Source: CAVSUB01 sp963730995
GTDB taxonomy: Bacteria > Acidobacteriota > Vicinamibacteria > Vicinamibacterales > 2-12-FULL-66-21
Assembly (NCBI GenBank): GCA_963730995.1
Contig: CAVSUB010000013.1
Span: 124,001-188,000, forward strand
Length of the DNA: 64,000 nt
Direction of reading: 5' to 3'
Shown here: positions 44,514 through 53,911 of the stretch, piece after piece
How positions within the stretch are numbered: the first letter of the stretch is position 1
How the letters are laid out: every line of letters starts with the position of its first letter
Notes under the pieces: model-generated
What the model was told of the DNA's origin: nothing
The model's input: only the letters and a program-made list of their open reading frames with translations
Database searches by the model: none
Position numbers and translations under genes: made by a program

Positions 44514-45803
44514 ATGCTGAATGCGACGAAGCTCTCGGCGGTCATTGTTGCGACCGGCATCGCCTTGCACGCGGGTGGGCCGCGCGCATCCGCTCAGACC
44601 TCGAACGTCGTCATACAGTGGAACCAGACGCTGCAGGCGCAGTTCGTGGGAACAGGGCCTGGCGTTCACATTCGCGCGCTGCCGATGATGCACATCGCGA
44701 TGTTCGACGCGATTAACTCAATCGAGGAGCGCTACACGCCGTATCTCGGTCAGGTCAAAGGTTCGCACGGCGCTTCTGCTGAAGCGGCGGCCGCCGCTGC
44801 GGCGAGAGACGTGCTGGCTGCGCTTTATCCGACGCAGCAGACCGTGTTCGACAACCTGCTGGCGTCACAGTTGGCGGGAATACCGCGCGGACGCGCGCGA
44901 CAAGGAGTGGAAATCGGGCGGGCAGCTGCCAAGGCGGTTCTCGACTGGCGGAAGAACGACGGCTGGCCGACCACTCAGGCGGCTGCCACGGCTCCGGACC
45001 CGACATACGTGCTTCCCCCGTTTCCGGGGTTATGGCAGCCGACACCGCCGGCGAACAGCTTTGCGACGTTTACGTTCTATCCACACGTGCTTCCATTCGC
45101 GATGTTGACGAGCACTCAATTCCTGCCGCCTCCACCGCCAACACTCACGAGCACGCGCTACGCCACCGACTTCAATGAGGTCAAACTGCTCGGATCGGTG
45201 AACAGCGCGGCTCGCCCCGAGGAAATGACGCTGTGGGCCCAGATTCACGCAGGCGTGAACACGCAGATCGGCTTCTTTCATGTCTGGAACCGCGTGGCGG
45301 CGGATGTGGCACAGCAGTCTGGCCTGTCGCTCATCGATACCGCGCGCACGTTCGTGCTGTTGACGGTTGGCCTGCACGACGGCCTGCAGACGTCGTTCAC
45401 GAGCAAGTTCACGTATGGGCTCTGGCGGCCGGTCACCGCGATCCGGCGCGCAGACGAGGATCTGAATCCGGCGACGGACCAGGATGCAGAGTGGACACCA
45501 CTCGTGAACACGCCAACCTACCCGTCGTACGCGGGCAACGCTGCATGCCTGTCGGCCGCTTCGGCGCGCGCGCTGCAGATTGCCTTCGGTCGGGATGACA
45601 TTCCGTTTACCGTCACCTACCCTCGAACCATGGGCCTGCCCACTGAGACTCGTACTTACACGGGCTTCTCAGATCTTGCGCAGCAGGAAGCAGACAGTCG
45701 CATCTACGCTGGCCTCCATTACCGGTTCGACAACGAAGCCAGTCAGCGATTCTGCGTGAAGGCGCCTGAGTTCGCGGCTGAACACTTCATGCTTCCGCGT
45801 TGA
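44514..45803 (+). CDS. Vanadium-haloperoxidase/PAP2-like secreted protein with altered active site
   Basis: 429 aa, ATG 44514 with AGGAGG upstream. Signal peptide (AVIVATGIALHAGGPRASA), then the all-helical PAP2/haloperoxidase fold. The first vanadate/phosphate motif (KFTYGLWRPVTAIR) and the third (SRIYAGLHYRFD) are intact. The second, normally PSGHA with the catalytic His, reads PSYAGNAA: the His is replaced by Asn. So either this subfamily uses another residue or it is not a haloperoxidase. Periplasmic or secreted. A related fragment occurs at 52476. Confidence 0.82.
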   Translation: MLNATKLSAVIVATGIALHAGGPRASAQTSNVVIQWNQTLQAQFVGTGPGVHIRALPMMHIAMFDAINSIEERYTPYLGQVKGSHGASAEAAAAAAARDVLAALYPTQQTVFDNLLASQLAGIPRGRARQGVEIGRAAAKAVLDWRKNDGWPTTQAAATAPDPTYVLPPFPGLWQPTPPANSFATFTFYPHVLPFAMLTSTQFLPPPPPTLTSTRYATDFNEVKLLGSVNSAARPEEMTLWAQIHAGVNTQIGFFHVWNRVAADVAQQSGLSLIDTARTFVLLTVGLHDGLQTSFTSKFTYGLWRPVTAIRRADEDLNPATDQDAEWTPLVNTPTYPSYAGNAACLSAASARALQIAFGRDDIPFTVTYPRTMGLPTETRTYTGFSDLAQQEADSRIYAGLHYRFDNEASQRFCVKAPEFAAEHFMLPR

Positions 45804-46339
45804 CCTGTGACGTCGTCATACAGCGGTCAGTGAAACAGGTGCTAACCGGCGTCGCGCCGCACGGACAGGCGGCCTGCGTCATACGCACGTGAGCGCAGGC
45901 CGCGCTGCACGGACGCGCAGATCGCGACGTCCTCGTCGTGATGGCGTGCCATGGCGGACAGAATCGCGCCCGATATGCGCCAGACATCTGTGCGGCGCTC
46001 GTGGCATCGCAAATTCAAGCTGGAACGGCGATCTTGAGCGATTGCCTGACCGATTCACCGTGAGGAAGGCGACGGGCGATCACGTGCTCACCGCCGTGTG
46101 CGAAGTCCGGACGCACGAAATGGGGGGGGAACTGCGGCTGCAGGTCGATGGGCAAGGGTTGCTGATGTCCAGCGTCACTCGTTCCGGCGCGGAGATGCTC
46201 GCTCGCGTTGAGGAATCGCTCATTAAACAAGCGGCAAAGGTTCCACTGCGCGCGCCGTTGTCGCACTCACGTCGATCGCCAGGAGATTTTTCGTATAATC
46301 CCAATTCGAACGCTCATTCCTCCAGACTCAGGGGCCTCT
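45804..46339. other. Gap with a possible protein fragment
   Basis: No confident gene. The plus-strand frame through 46020-46230 reads coherently (EMGGELRLQVDGQGLL, RSGAEMLARVEESLIK) and recalls small acidobacterial proteins, but has no start. Upstream and downstream nothing is recognised. Confidence 0.3.
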
Positions 46340-49300
46340 ATGGGCAGCCGCAGCGCTTTCGCCATCCTTCTTCTAGCGGTCACGACCGTCAGCCCGGCGG
46401 TCGGCACAAACGGCACCGATACGCGTCTACTGGCCCAGCCGACGGTCAGCGTCACGCATGTCGCGTTTCTCTATGCGGGCGACCTGTGGTCCGCGAGTCT
46501 CGACGGTACCGAGATCCGGCGCCTGACGACGAGCGAAGGGCCAGTGTCGAATCCGGCGTTCTCGCCCGACGGGAAGACGCTGGCCTTCAGCGCCAACTAC
46601 AACGGCAATACCGACGTCTTCGTGGTCCCGGTCGAGGGCGGGCCGCTGACCCGACTCACTTGGCATCCGGGGCCTGACCTGGTCCAAGGTTTCACGCCGG
46701 ATGGCAAGCAGGTCCTTTTCACGTCGCCCCGCGCCGTCTTCACGGGCCGCTACACGCAGCTCTTTACCGTGGACAAGGCCGGCGGCGTCGAGACACCGCT
46801 GCCGATCCCGAACGCGGCGCGCGCGGCCTATTCGACCGACGGGCGGAGGATTGCCTACAACCCGCTGGCGCCGGCGTTCCTGCAGTGGAAGCACTATCGT
46901 GGCGGGCAAGTGTCCACCATCAGCATCTTCGACGTGCAGAGCAAAGCCGTTCAGAAGATCCCGCAGCCGGAGGCTCGGGCGAACGACGTCGACCCGATGT
47001 GGGTCGGGGACACCCTGTTTTTCCGGTCGGACCGGGATGGCGAGTTCAACCTGTATGCGTTCGATGCGAAGGTGGCGGCGGTCAAACAGATCACCCGGCA
47101 CATCGACTTTCCGGTCCTGAACGCAGCCGCCGGCGGCGGACACATCGTCTACGAGCAGGCCGGCTACCTTCACCTTCTCGACCCCGCGACCGGCAAGTCG
47201 CGTCAGCTCACCTTTACTGTTCCCTCGGATCAACGCGAGACGCGCGAGCGCTTCGTCAGCGGCACGAAGTGGATCAGAACCGCGTCGCTGTCGCCATCCG
47301 GTGCCCGCGCCGTCTTCGACTTCCGCGGCGACATCGTCACGGTTCCGGCGGAGAAGGGAGATGTCCGGAATTTGACGCAGACGAGCGGAATCCACGAGCG
47401 CTCGCCCGCATGGTCGCCCGACGGTACCCGCATTGCGTATTTCTCCGACAAGAGCGGTGAATATCAGCTGTTCGTCGGTGCGCAGGACGGCAAAGGGGAG
47501 CCGCGCGCGTTAGCGGCCGAGGGCCACGGCTTCTATGAGGATCCGGTGTGGTCTCCCGACAGCCAGAAGATTTCCTATATCGACAATTCTCAATCGATCT
47601 ACTGGGTCGATCTGCGGACCGGCAAATCGAAAAAGGTCGCGTCGCAGCAGACCTATACGCCCGCAAGCCTGATCCACCACACATGGTCGCCGGACTCGAA
47701 GTGGATGGCCTACACGATCGGCACGCAGGCTCTGGTGCTGAGTGTCTCGCTCTACTCGGTCGAGCAGGACAAGTCGTTCGCCGTCACCGACGGCCTCGCC
47801 GAAGTGACCGAGCCGGTCTTCGATCGCAGCGGCAAATACCTCTACTTCTTCGGCTCGACCGACGCCGGTCCGCTACTCGACTGGTTCGCTCAGTCCGGCA
47901 GCGACATGCGCGAGACCCGCAACATCTACCTAGCCGTGCTGCGCAAGGATCTGCCGTCGCCGCTCGTCAAAGAAAGCGACGAAGAGAAGGAGTCGAAGGG
48001 CACCGACACCACAAAGGACAAAGATAAAGACGCGGACGACAAGAAGCCGTCGGAGCCGAAGCCGGACACCTCGGCGCAGCAGCCGGGATCCCCATCTGCA
48101 GCGCACGGTGGCGGTGCGACGGATAACGCCGCGAGCAAGGCGGCCGATTCGGCGCCGTTCCGTGTCGATCTCGAGGACATCCAGTTCCGGATCTTGGACC
48201 TCCCCATCCCGGCTGCCAACCTCTCGAAGCTCCAGGCCGGCAGCGCGGGGCAGATCTATTTCCTCCGCGAGGCGGACGAGAAGACCTCACTGCAACGGTT
48301 CGACCTCGAGAAGCGCAAGGCCGAGACGCTCGTGCCGGACGTGGTTGACTACCGTGTGTCCGCGGATTCCAAGAAGCTTCTCTACAAAGCGAAGGACTCG
48401 TGGTTCATCGTGCCGACCACGAAAGAGATCAAGCCCGGCGACGGCAAGATCGCGGCGGACTCGATCGAGGTGAAGGTCGATCCGCGTGCCGAATGGAACG
48501 AAGTGTTCGCCGAGGCGTGGCGCATCAATCGCGACTACTTCTACGACCCGGGCATGCACGGGGTGGACTGGAAGGCGGCGCGCGCTAAATACGCGGCCCT
48601 TCTTCCCAGTGTGACCACGCGCGGTGACCTAAACCGCATTGTCCAGTGGATGGCGAGCGAACTGAGCGTGGGCCATCACCGGCTCACGTCACCCGGAGAC
48701 GTGCCCGCTGCGCCGAAGGCCGTGCCCGGTGGCCTCCTCGGCGCCGACTACACGGTCGAGAACGGCCGCTACCGGTTCAAGCGGGTGTACGGCGGGTTGA
48801 ACTTCAACCCCGAGCTGCGCGCACCGCTAACCGAACCAGGTGTGAACGTGCGTGTCGGGGAGTATCTCCTCGGCGTGAACGGCCGGGATCTGCGCGCGAC
48901 CACGAACCTGTTCAGCATGTTCGAGAATACGTCGGGCAAGATCGTCGAGCTGACTGTCGGCCCGAATCCCGACGGCACCGACTCGCGCACCGTGCAAGTC
49001 GTGCCGATCGCGAGCGAGCTCGCGCTCCGCAACCGCGATTGGGTGGAGGGGAACCTGCGTAAGGTCGATCGCGCGACCAACGGGCGGGTGGCGTACGTTT
49101 ACGTCCCCAACACCGCCGAGCCCGGACACGCCTACTTCAAGCGTTACTTCTACCCGCAGGCGCACAAAGACGCCGTGATCATCGACGAGCGTTTCAATGG
49201 CGGCGGCCAGGTGGCCGACTATTATATCGATGCGCTGCGGCGGCCGCTCATCAGCTATTGGGCGATGCGCTACGGGGCGGATCTCAAGACGCCGACGGCG

Positions 49301-49687
49301 TCGATCCAAGGGCCGAAGGTGATGATCATCGACGAGACGGCGGGCTCGGGCGGCGATCTCCTTCCCTGGATGTTCCGCAAGTTCAAGCTGGGACCGATCG
49401 TCGGCAAGCGCACATGGGGCGGGCTGGTCGGCATCCTCGGCTTCCCTGAGTTCATCGACGGAGGAGGCATCACTGCCCCGAACCTCGCGATTTGGACCGA
49501 AGATGGTTGGGTCGTCGAGAACCAGGGGGTCCCGCCCGACATCGACGTCGAGCAGACGCCGGCGGACGTGATCGACGGCCACGACCCACAGCTCGAGAAG
49601 GCGATCGCCGTCGCGCTCGATGAACTGAAGAAATCGCCACCGCCAGCTCCGAAACGTCCGCCTTACAGGAAGCTGAACGGCGGCTGA
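46340..49687 (+). CDS. Tricorn-like S41 family serine protease
   Basis: 1115 aa from ATG 46340 with AGGGG upstream. Signal peptide (AFAILLLAVTTVSPAVG), an N-terminal beta-propeller (residues ~30-340, SPDGKTLAFSANYNGNTD and similar), a second propeller-like region (~340-540), a low-complexity Lys/Asp/Glu-rich linker (~550-630), a core domain, a PDZ-like stretch (VRVGEYLLGVNGRDL) and a C-terminal S41 protease domain. The nucleophile is the Ser in DETAGSGGDLLPWMF; RFNGGGQVADYYIDALR and WGGLVGILGFPE are the family blocks around it. Expected in the periplasm, degrading peptides or unfolded proteins. No disruption. Confidence 0.92.
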   Translation: MGSRSAFAILLLAVTTVSPAVGTNGTDTRLLAQPTVSVTHVAFLYAGDLWSASLDGTEIRRLTTSEGPVSNPAFSPDGKTLAFSANYNGNTDVFVVPVEGGPLTRLTWHPGPDLVQGFTPDGKQVLFTSPRAVFTGRYTQLFTVDKAGGVETPLPIPNAARAAYSTDGRRIAYNPLAPAFLQWKHYRGGQVSTISIFDVQSKAVQKIPQPEARANDVDPMWVGDTLFFRSDRDGEFNLYAFDAKVAAVKQITRHIDFPVLNAAAGGGHIVYEQAGYLHLLDPATGKSRQLTFTVPSDQRETRERFVSGTKWIRTASLSPSGARAVFDFRGDIVTVPAEKGDVRNLTQTSGIHERSPAWSPDGTRIAYFSDKSGEYQLFVGAQDGKGEPRALAAEGHGFYEDPVWSPDSQKISYIDNSQSIYWVDLRTGKSKKVASQQTYTPASLIHHTWSPDSKWMAYTIGTQALVLSVSLYSVEQDKSFAVTDGLAEVTEPVFDRSGKYLYFFGSTDAGPLLDWFAQSGSDMRETRNIYLAVLRKDLPSPLVKESDEEKESKGTDTTKDKDKDADDKKPSEPKPDTSAQQPGSPSAAHGGGATDNAASKAADSAPFRVDLEDIQFRILDLPIPAANLSKLQAGSAGQIYFLREADEKTSLQRFDLEKRKAETLVPDVVDYRVSADSKKLLYKAKDSWFIVPTTKEIKPGDGKIAADSIEVKVDPRAEWNEVFAEAWRINRDYFYDPGMHGVDWKAARAKYAALLPSVTTRGDLNRIVQWMASELSVGHHRLTSPGDVPAAPKAVPGGLLGADYTVENGRYRFKRVYGGLNFNPELRAPLTEPGVNVRVGEYLLGVNGRDLRATTNLFSMFENTSGKIVELTVGPNPDGTDSRTVQVVPIASELALRNRDWVEGNLRKVDRATNGRVAYVYVPNTAEPGHAYFKRYFYPQAHKDAVIIDERFNGGGQVADYYIDALRRPLISYWAMRYGADLKTPTASIQGPKVMIIDETAGSGGDLLPWMFRKFKLGPIVGKRTWGGLVGILGFPEFIDGGGITAPNLAIWTEDGWVVENQGVPPDIDVEQTPADVIDGHDPQLEKAIAVALDELKKSPPPAPKRPPYRKLNGG

Positions 49688-49844
49688 TGGGCCGGTGTAT
49701 TGCGCGTGCTTTCAGGTCTCTTGTCGACCTGCGCCGGCGATACACAGCCACGACCGGTAACAGCAATCGCCGGCCTGACGGCACGTTCAAGCCAGTCGCG
49801 ACGTCCGCTCCACACCTCAAAAATGAAGTAAGGAGAGTGTACCC

Positions 49845-50123
49845 GTGAAATTCATGCTTACGTGAAGAACGCGCCCCGGCCTCTACAAGGCGGCGTTTCA
49901 GCAGTTTCTCGAAACCGGCGGTCCGCCGGCCAAGGGAGTGGAACAGGTTGCTCGGTATCACGTGCCCGGCTCGGTTCTGGGCTGGCACGTCCTGGAAACG
50001 AACGATATGACCGCCCTCGCCGAGCATGTGAACAATTGGGGCGACCTGATTGATATCGAACTGAATCCGATCGTCGAGGATGCCCAGGCAGCAGAAGCCG
50101 CAGCCAGGGTGTTCGGCAAATAG
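49845..50123 (+). pseudogene. DUF3303-family protein with nonsense codon 7
   Basis: About 92 codons from GTG 49845 (AAGGAG upstream). The frame reads KFMLT, then TGA at 49863-49865, then RTRPGLYKAAFQQFLETGG, WHVLETNDMTALAEHVNNW and the end AAEAAARVFGK. The DUF3303 family has a Trp at the TGA position, so this is TGG to TGA in an otherwise intact gene. Restart at ATG 49938 would give only 61 aa. Paralogue at 34949. Confidence 0.7.
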
Positions 50124-50752
50124 CAGTCCTCCCGTCGGGCCGGTTGGATCAACGCGTCCACTTGGGTGCGGGCATGCCACCCGCACCCTGCGGCGACGAA
50201 GCCGGGCCGCATTCAGGTATCCGATGATCTCCCACTATTAGTTCGGCGGGCATGGACAGCGAACGCGACAAGATGGCCGAGGCGAGCCTTGCTCGGGAGT
50301 GCGGTGTTCCCGGCCAGCTGACGTTCCCGCTGGCCCAACGGCGGGCCTGACGGTCGCCATGCTCAAGGACTTGGCGGACAAGTCGGAGGCGTTGAAGTAA
50401 TGGACGCCGCACATCAAAGGCAGACCCAACCAGGCGCTGCGGCAGACGGCAAGGCATGATTCGTTTGTGGGTGTTCTCAGCGCGCCGCTGCGGCCGCGGC
50501 AGGAGGTTGGTGTTACCGCAATAAACGCCGATCTGGCAACGTAAAGGGAGCGCCCAGCGCGGCACGGACGGACGCTCGCGTTCCGCCAACACGAGGGAGT
50601 TCCGCAAAGGGCCCCAGGAATCGCGCTGGCAAGTGAGCGAGCGGCGACCGCGGTGCCCACCGTATCGGGGTCACCATCCACAATTCGCGTTGCGGCGTCT
50701 GCATTCGCGGTCGCCGCTCGTGGCACCCGGCGGTAGTGGGCTCCTTTGAATG
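50124..50752. other. Gap without a recognisable gene
   Basis: Long minus-strand frames here have atypical composition. A short plus-strand frame near 50358-50400 reads MLKDLADKSEALK and ends; it may be gene debris. Imperfect palindromes occur around 50320-50400, none a canonical attC. Confidence 0.35.
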
Positions 50753-51127
50753 CTAGGATTGCAGAACGGGTCGGTCCGCTGGTTTCCGGCGCGACGCCAC
50801 CATGCCGCCAGCCACGCCACCTACGACCTTGAGTCCGTGAGCGATCTTGTACAGCAGCGGCTGTGGCTGACCCCACGCTAAGCCTATGTAGATCAGCGCA
50901 GCGACAAGGCCAACGAGTGCTCCATGGAGTACAAAGCGCGACTCGATGCCCCTGCTCACCCATACCGCAAAGATAAACGGCATCACTGCGGAGGCGATAA
51001 GAATGGACGCCAGAAAGGCCCGCTGCCCAAACAGGTAGAGCACTGGAAAGACGATGGCGAAGACGATCAACTCCGCCAGGAACCCTCCGACCAATACGCG
51101 TCCCCACCGTAGTTGTGTGGATTTCAT
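50753..51127 (-). CDS. Small four-helix membrane protein
   Basis: 124 aa from ATG 51127. Four hydrophobic segments: VLVGGFLAELIVFAIVFPVL, FLASILIASAVMPFIFAVWV, ALVGLVAALIYIGLAW, and a weaker helix near KVVGGVAGGMVA. The W-G-R-V-L-x-G-G-F-x-A-E start and the A-H-G-L-K-V-x-G-G end fit a small acidobacterial membrane family I recall but whose function is unknown. It begins 23 bases after the basic protein at 51151, so the two may be cotranscribed. Confidence 0.65.
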   Translation of the reverse strand: MKSTQLRWGRVLVGGFLAELIVFAIVFPVLYLFGQRAFLASILIASAVMPFIFAVWVSRGIESRFVLHGALVGLVAALIYIGLAWGQPQPLLYKIAHGLKVVGGVAGGMVASRRKPADRPVLQS

Positions 51128-51150
51128 ACTCAGAACTTGGCCACCGGCCA

Positions 51151-51543
51151 CTATCCGCTGCCGACAGCCCCACCTTTGGTTTTGCCTTTTCTCCGTAGCT
51201 TTGCCCACCGTTTCTTCTGGGCCGCAGCAATCGCCGCGCGGCCCGCGGCGGAGATGCCTTTGCGCTTGCCCGAGCCCTTCGGGCGACTGAGGCCACGTGT
51301 GGGTGAGTCGTTCTTCTTTCTCCGTTCCGCCCAATATTTCTTCATCCTGACGCTGACCGAACGCCGTTCAGCGGCGGTCATCTGTTTACGCCCGGGCCGG
51401 GAACCATCCTGTGACGTTGTTCGAGTGTGGTCCCCCTCGCGTAGATCCGGAAATGCCCGGAGTAGTTGATTCGTTTCGATTTCGAGCTGCCAGAGCCGAG
51501 CCTTTGCGCCCTCTCTGGCGAGGGATTTCATGTCGATAGTCAT
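51151..51543 (-). CDS. Basic protein with two repeated Arg/Lys-rich motifs
   Basis: 130 aa from ATG 51543 (MTIDMKSLAREGAK; ATG 51531 also possible). An N-terminal helix (RLWQLEIETNQLLRAFPDLR) is followed by two related motifs, TAAERRSVSVRMKKYWAERR and SAAGRAAIAAAQKKRWAKLR, in the pattern S/T-A-A-x-R-x-x-[IV]-[AS]-x-[AR]-x-[KR]-K-x-W-A-x-[LR]-R. Such motifs occur in small nucleic-acid-binding proteins (NUMOD3- or AT-hook-like), so a DNA-binding role is plausible but unproven. Confidence 0.6.
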   Translation of the reverse strand: MTIDMKSLAREGAKARLWQLEIETNQLLRAFPDLREGDHTRTTSQDGSRPGRKQMTAAERRSVSVRMKKYWAERRKKNDSPTRGLSRPKGSGKRKGISAAGRAAIAAAQKKRWAKLRRKGKTKGGAVGSG

Positions 51544-51700
51544 CCGGGGATGATAGCGGACGGAGATGCCGGGGGCAACGGGGCAGACGGCACCTTTACA
51601 GTTATGCATCTCGGAGATGCGAGCGTTCCCCTCGCAGTGATTGTGTCATTCGTAGTCCGGACAAAGGAAATGTTTGATGCTTCACGCTCAGTAACTACTT

Positions 51701-51874
51701 GATCTGCGGCACACTTGTGCCACTCTGCTGCTCGCGCAAGGCGTGCACCCCAAGGCCGTGCAGGAAATCATCGGCCACTCGCAGATCAGCCTGACGATGG
51801 ATACGTACTCGACGGTACTGGAGGCCGTTAGCCGCGCGGCAGCCGACAGCATGGACGTGCTGCTGAGAGCCTGA
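51701..51874 (+). pseudogene. Tyrosine recombinase (integrase), C-terminal remnant
   Basis: 57 codons without a start: DLRHTCATLLLAQGVHPKAV, EIIGHSQISLTMDTYSTVL, then AADSMDVLL and a stop. These are the catalytic Arg (R-H-x-x-T), the His of GHS and the nucleophilic Tyr of a phage-type integrase. No IntI-specific extra domain can be judged. The rest of the gene is absent. Confidence 0.85.
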
Positions 51875-52074
51875 TGTTTCTGGCAGTCAATTTGGCTGTC
51901 AACCCAAGCTCGTTCGGCCCCATCTGTGGGAAACGATTGTTTTTAGGCGTGTTGTGGTGAGCCGCATTTTCGCGAGTTGGAACCACTCGGTGACCTGGCT
52001 GCACGTCGTCGATTCTCTGCGAGAGGTCGCCGGCGTTGGATAGCCCAGGCTCTGACCGTGGGACCCATGCTCCC

Positions 52075-52416
52075 TTACCGACGCCGTGCCGTGGCTGAAC
52101 GAAACTCTGCCGCGACTCGGAGCCCCGCCTCGATCGCGCGGCGGGTCTCGAACTCGTCGCCTGGCAACCGCACTGCCACTCCGGAAGGCGACGTCAGCGA
52201 ACGGCTGAGGGCGGCCTGAATCGCGAGATTTACACCATCGACTTGTTCGAGCACGTGCTCCAGTTCGTGCGCAACCAACTCGAGGGTCCTCGCATTGAGA
52301 GGAACATCGACGCGAGCTACCACGCTGCCATCGGAACTGACACTGATCCGGGCCTTGGCCGGCCTCGCCTTGGGTAGCGTGAACGCGCCCAGCCGTGGGA
52401 CATACGACGCACGCAT
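52075..52416 (-). CDS. Small HExxH protein (putative zinc metallopeptidase)
   Basis: 113 aa, ATG 52416 with AGGAGGTG four bases before. HELEHVLEQ near residue 51 gives a HExxH motif, and GDEFETRRAIEAGLRV follows, where the Glu could be a third ligand. No signal peptide, shorter than most metallopeptidases of this sort. It could be a cytoplasmic or truncated peptidase. A second, unrelated HExxH gene lies 270 bases upstream on the same strand. Confidence 0.6.
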   Translation of the reverse strand: MRASYVPRLGAFTLPKARPAKARISVSSDGSVVARVDVPLNARTLELVAHELEHVLEQVDGVNLAIQAALSRSLTSPSGVAVRLPGDEFETRRAIEAGLRVAAEFRSATARRR

Positions 52417-52475
52417 TGGTCACCTCCTGACGGGACTAAACGAACCAAGCCGCCGGAACCAACGCCTTCAACGCC

Positions 52476-52683
52476 TCAGAGCATTTGACCGCGCAGCGGT
52501 ATGGCGACACCGTAGAAACCCCGAGGCCGGGGACATTTCTTGTACGGCCGGATCACGTTCGCCATCCAGAACCGCGCGATCGCCGTCTGTTCGAGCGTGC
52601 GAGCACTATCGACGTTGCGCCCGTACGTCTTGATTTCGTCGACCGGTCGAAGGCGGAGATCGATGCAGCATCGGGATCGTGAC
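52476..52683 (-). pseudogene. Haloperoxidase/PAP2-like fragment
   Basis: Minus-strand frame without a start: PVDEIKTYGRNVDSARTLEQ, TAIARFWMANVIRPYK. This resembles the segment before the active site in vanadium-haloperoxidase-like proteins (compare FNEVKLLGSVNSAARPEEM in the gene at 44514). The rest of the gene is absent. It overlaps the stop of the next upstream gene. Confidence 0.45.
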
Positions 52684-53201
52684 TACCAACAGCGCCGGTC
52701 CACACGCTGCGTGATCTGGTTGCTCGTCGGTGGGTTTTCACGCAATCCAAGGGCGTGCAGCGACTCGTGGATAACCAAAACGGCCGACCTTCCGGAGTCC
52801 TGTAGATCGAGCTGGGCGAAGCTCGGACACACTCGTATCAACCGGCTGCCGGGCGTGGTAGTGAGAGCTGCGTATCCGCCTCGGCAGACCGCATCGGCGC
52901 TGCCATCGGTGAACGTCAACCTCTCCAACCACTCCTCAGGCGAAATTCCCTGTCTGTCGAGCTCGGCGCGGGGAGTCCGGCCATCCGGTAACTCGAAGTC
53001 GTCATAAACGAGCCGACACTCAGGCCTGGCGAGCCGCCTTCGTGCCAGATCGATCGCGCGGCGCACGGTACCCTCGGTGAACGACGGAAGGTTCACCATC
53101 TGGGCACGCCGGGACCAATCGGACGGGGGCGCCGATGCTTGAGAAAACACGGGCGCGCACGAGAGGAGGATGGTGATGCCCATGCCGAACGCGCATCTCA
53201 T
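52683..53201 (-). CDS. Secreted HExxH zinc-protease-like protein
   Basis: 172 aa, ATG 53201 with AAGGAG upstream. Signal peptide (GMGITILLSCAPVFSQA). The C-terminal part carries LVIHESLHALGLRENPP: HExxHxxG with a Glu seven residues on, a zincin signature. Four or five Cys (ECRL, VCRGG, VCPSF, RRCW) suggest disulfide bonds in the periplasm. Length suits a small secreted metallopeptidase. Divergent from the ECF gene at 53333. Confidence 0.65.
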   Translation of the reverse strand: MRCAFGMGITILLSCAPVFSQASAPPSDWSRRAQMVNLPSFTEGTVRRAIDLARRRLARPECRLVYDDFELPDGRTPRAELDRQGISPEEWLERLTFTDGSADAVCRGGYAALTTTPGSRLIRVCPSFAQLDLQDSGRSAVLVIHESLHALGLRENPPTSNQITQRVDRRCW

Positions 53202-53332
53202 GGTGGTCTCCTTCAGCTCCGCGGTGTCGTAGAGGTGAGGTCTTCAGAGGGAGATGCGCTAAACGAGCGTCAGAACAACAACGCCGGTGTTAAGATTCAG
53301 CCGCTCCTTGGAATTAGAGCCGGCGAGGCCCC

Positions 53333-53911
53333 ATGGATTCCGTGCCGCACGACGTCAGCCGATGGCTGCGAGCTTGGCGGAATGGTGACGAGACCGCACT
53401 CGAAAGGCTGACGCCGCTCGTGTACGGGGAGCTGCATCGGCGGGCGCGAGGCCTCATGGGTCGCGAGCGCGCAGGTCACAGTCTCCAGCCCACGGCACTG
53501 ATTCACGAGGCGTATCTCCGCCTCGTGGGTTCGCCGCCTGCCGACTGGCACGACCGCAGTCACTTCTACGCGCTCGCAGCCCGTCTCATGCGTCAAATCC
53601 TCGTCGACCACGCGCGGTCTCGCGGCCGCCAGAAGCGCGGAGGGGCCGCACGCCCGATCGACTTGGACGACACGGCCATGGCATCAGAGGAAGCACCGGA
53701 TCTCGTTCGACTCGACGATGCATTGCGCGCGCTTGCGGACACCGATCCGCGCAAGAGCCGCGTTGTCGAGCTCCGTTTCTTTGGCGGATTCAGTGTCGAG
53801 GAGGTCGCCAGGATCCTTGGCGTCTCGCCGGAGACTGTTCTCCGCGACTGGAGACTCGCCAAGGTGTGGCTTCAACGAGAATTGAACCGGAGAGACCGCG
53901 CGCGACCTTGA
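53333..53911 (+). CDS. ECF RNA polymerase sigma factor, kinase-associated (module 3)
   Basis: 192 aa. Region 2: WLRAWRNGDETALERLTPLV, DRSHFYALAARLMRQILVDH. Region 4: PRKSRVVELRFFGGFSVEEV, VLRDWRLAKVWL. Region 2.2 has QPTA in place of DAED, Thr 54 being the conserved residue. Its stop lies within the open frame of the following kinase, so the two frames overlap, unlike in module 2. Confidence 0.9.
   Translation: MDSVPHDVSRWLRAWRNGDETALERLTPLVYGELHRRARGLMGRERAGHSLQPTALIHEAYLRLVGSPPADWHDRSHFYALAARLMRQILVDHARSRGRQKRGGAARPIDLDDTAMASEEAPDLVRLDDALRALADTDPRKSRVVELRFFGGFSVEEVARILGVSPETVLRDWRLAKVWLQRELNRRDRARP

Noticed and set aside
50320..50400. Imperfect palindrome with CAAC/GTTGGG boxes on the minus strand
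   Set aside because: Stem pairing is weak and the first box deviates from consensus, so it is not called attC.
50238..51296. 352-codon minus-strand open frame
   Set aside because: Overlaps the small membrane protein in another frame; composition rich in Arg, Pro and Ala as in chance frames of GC-rich DNA.
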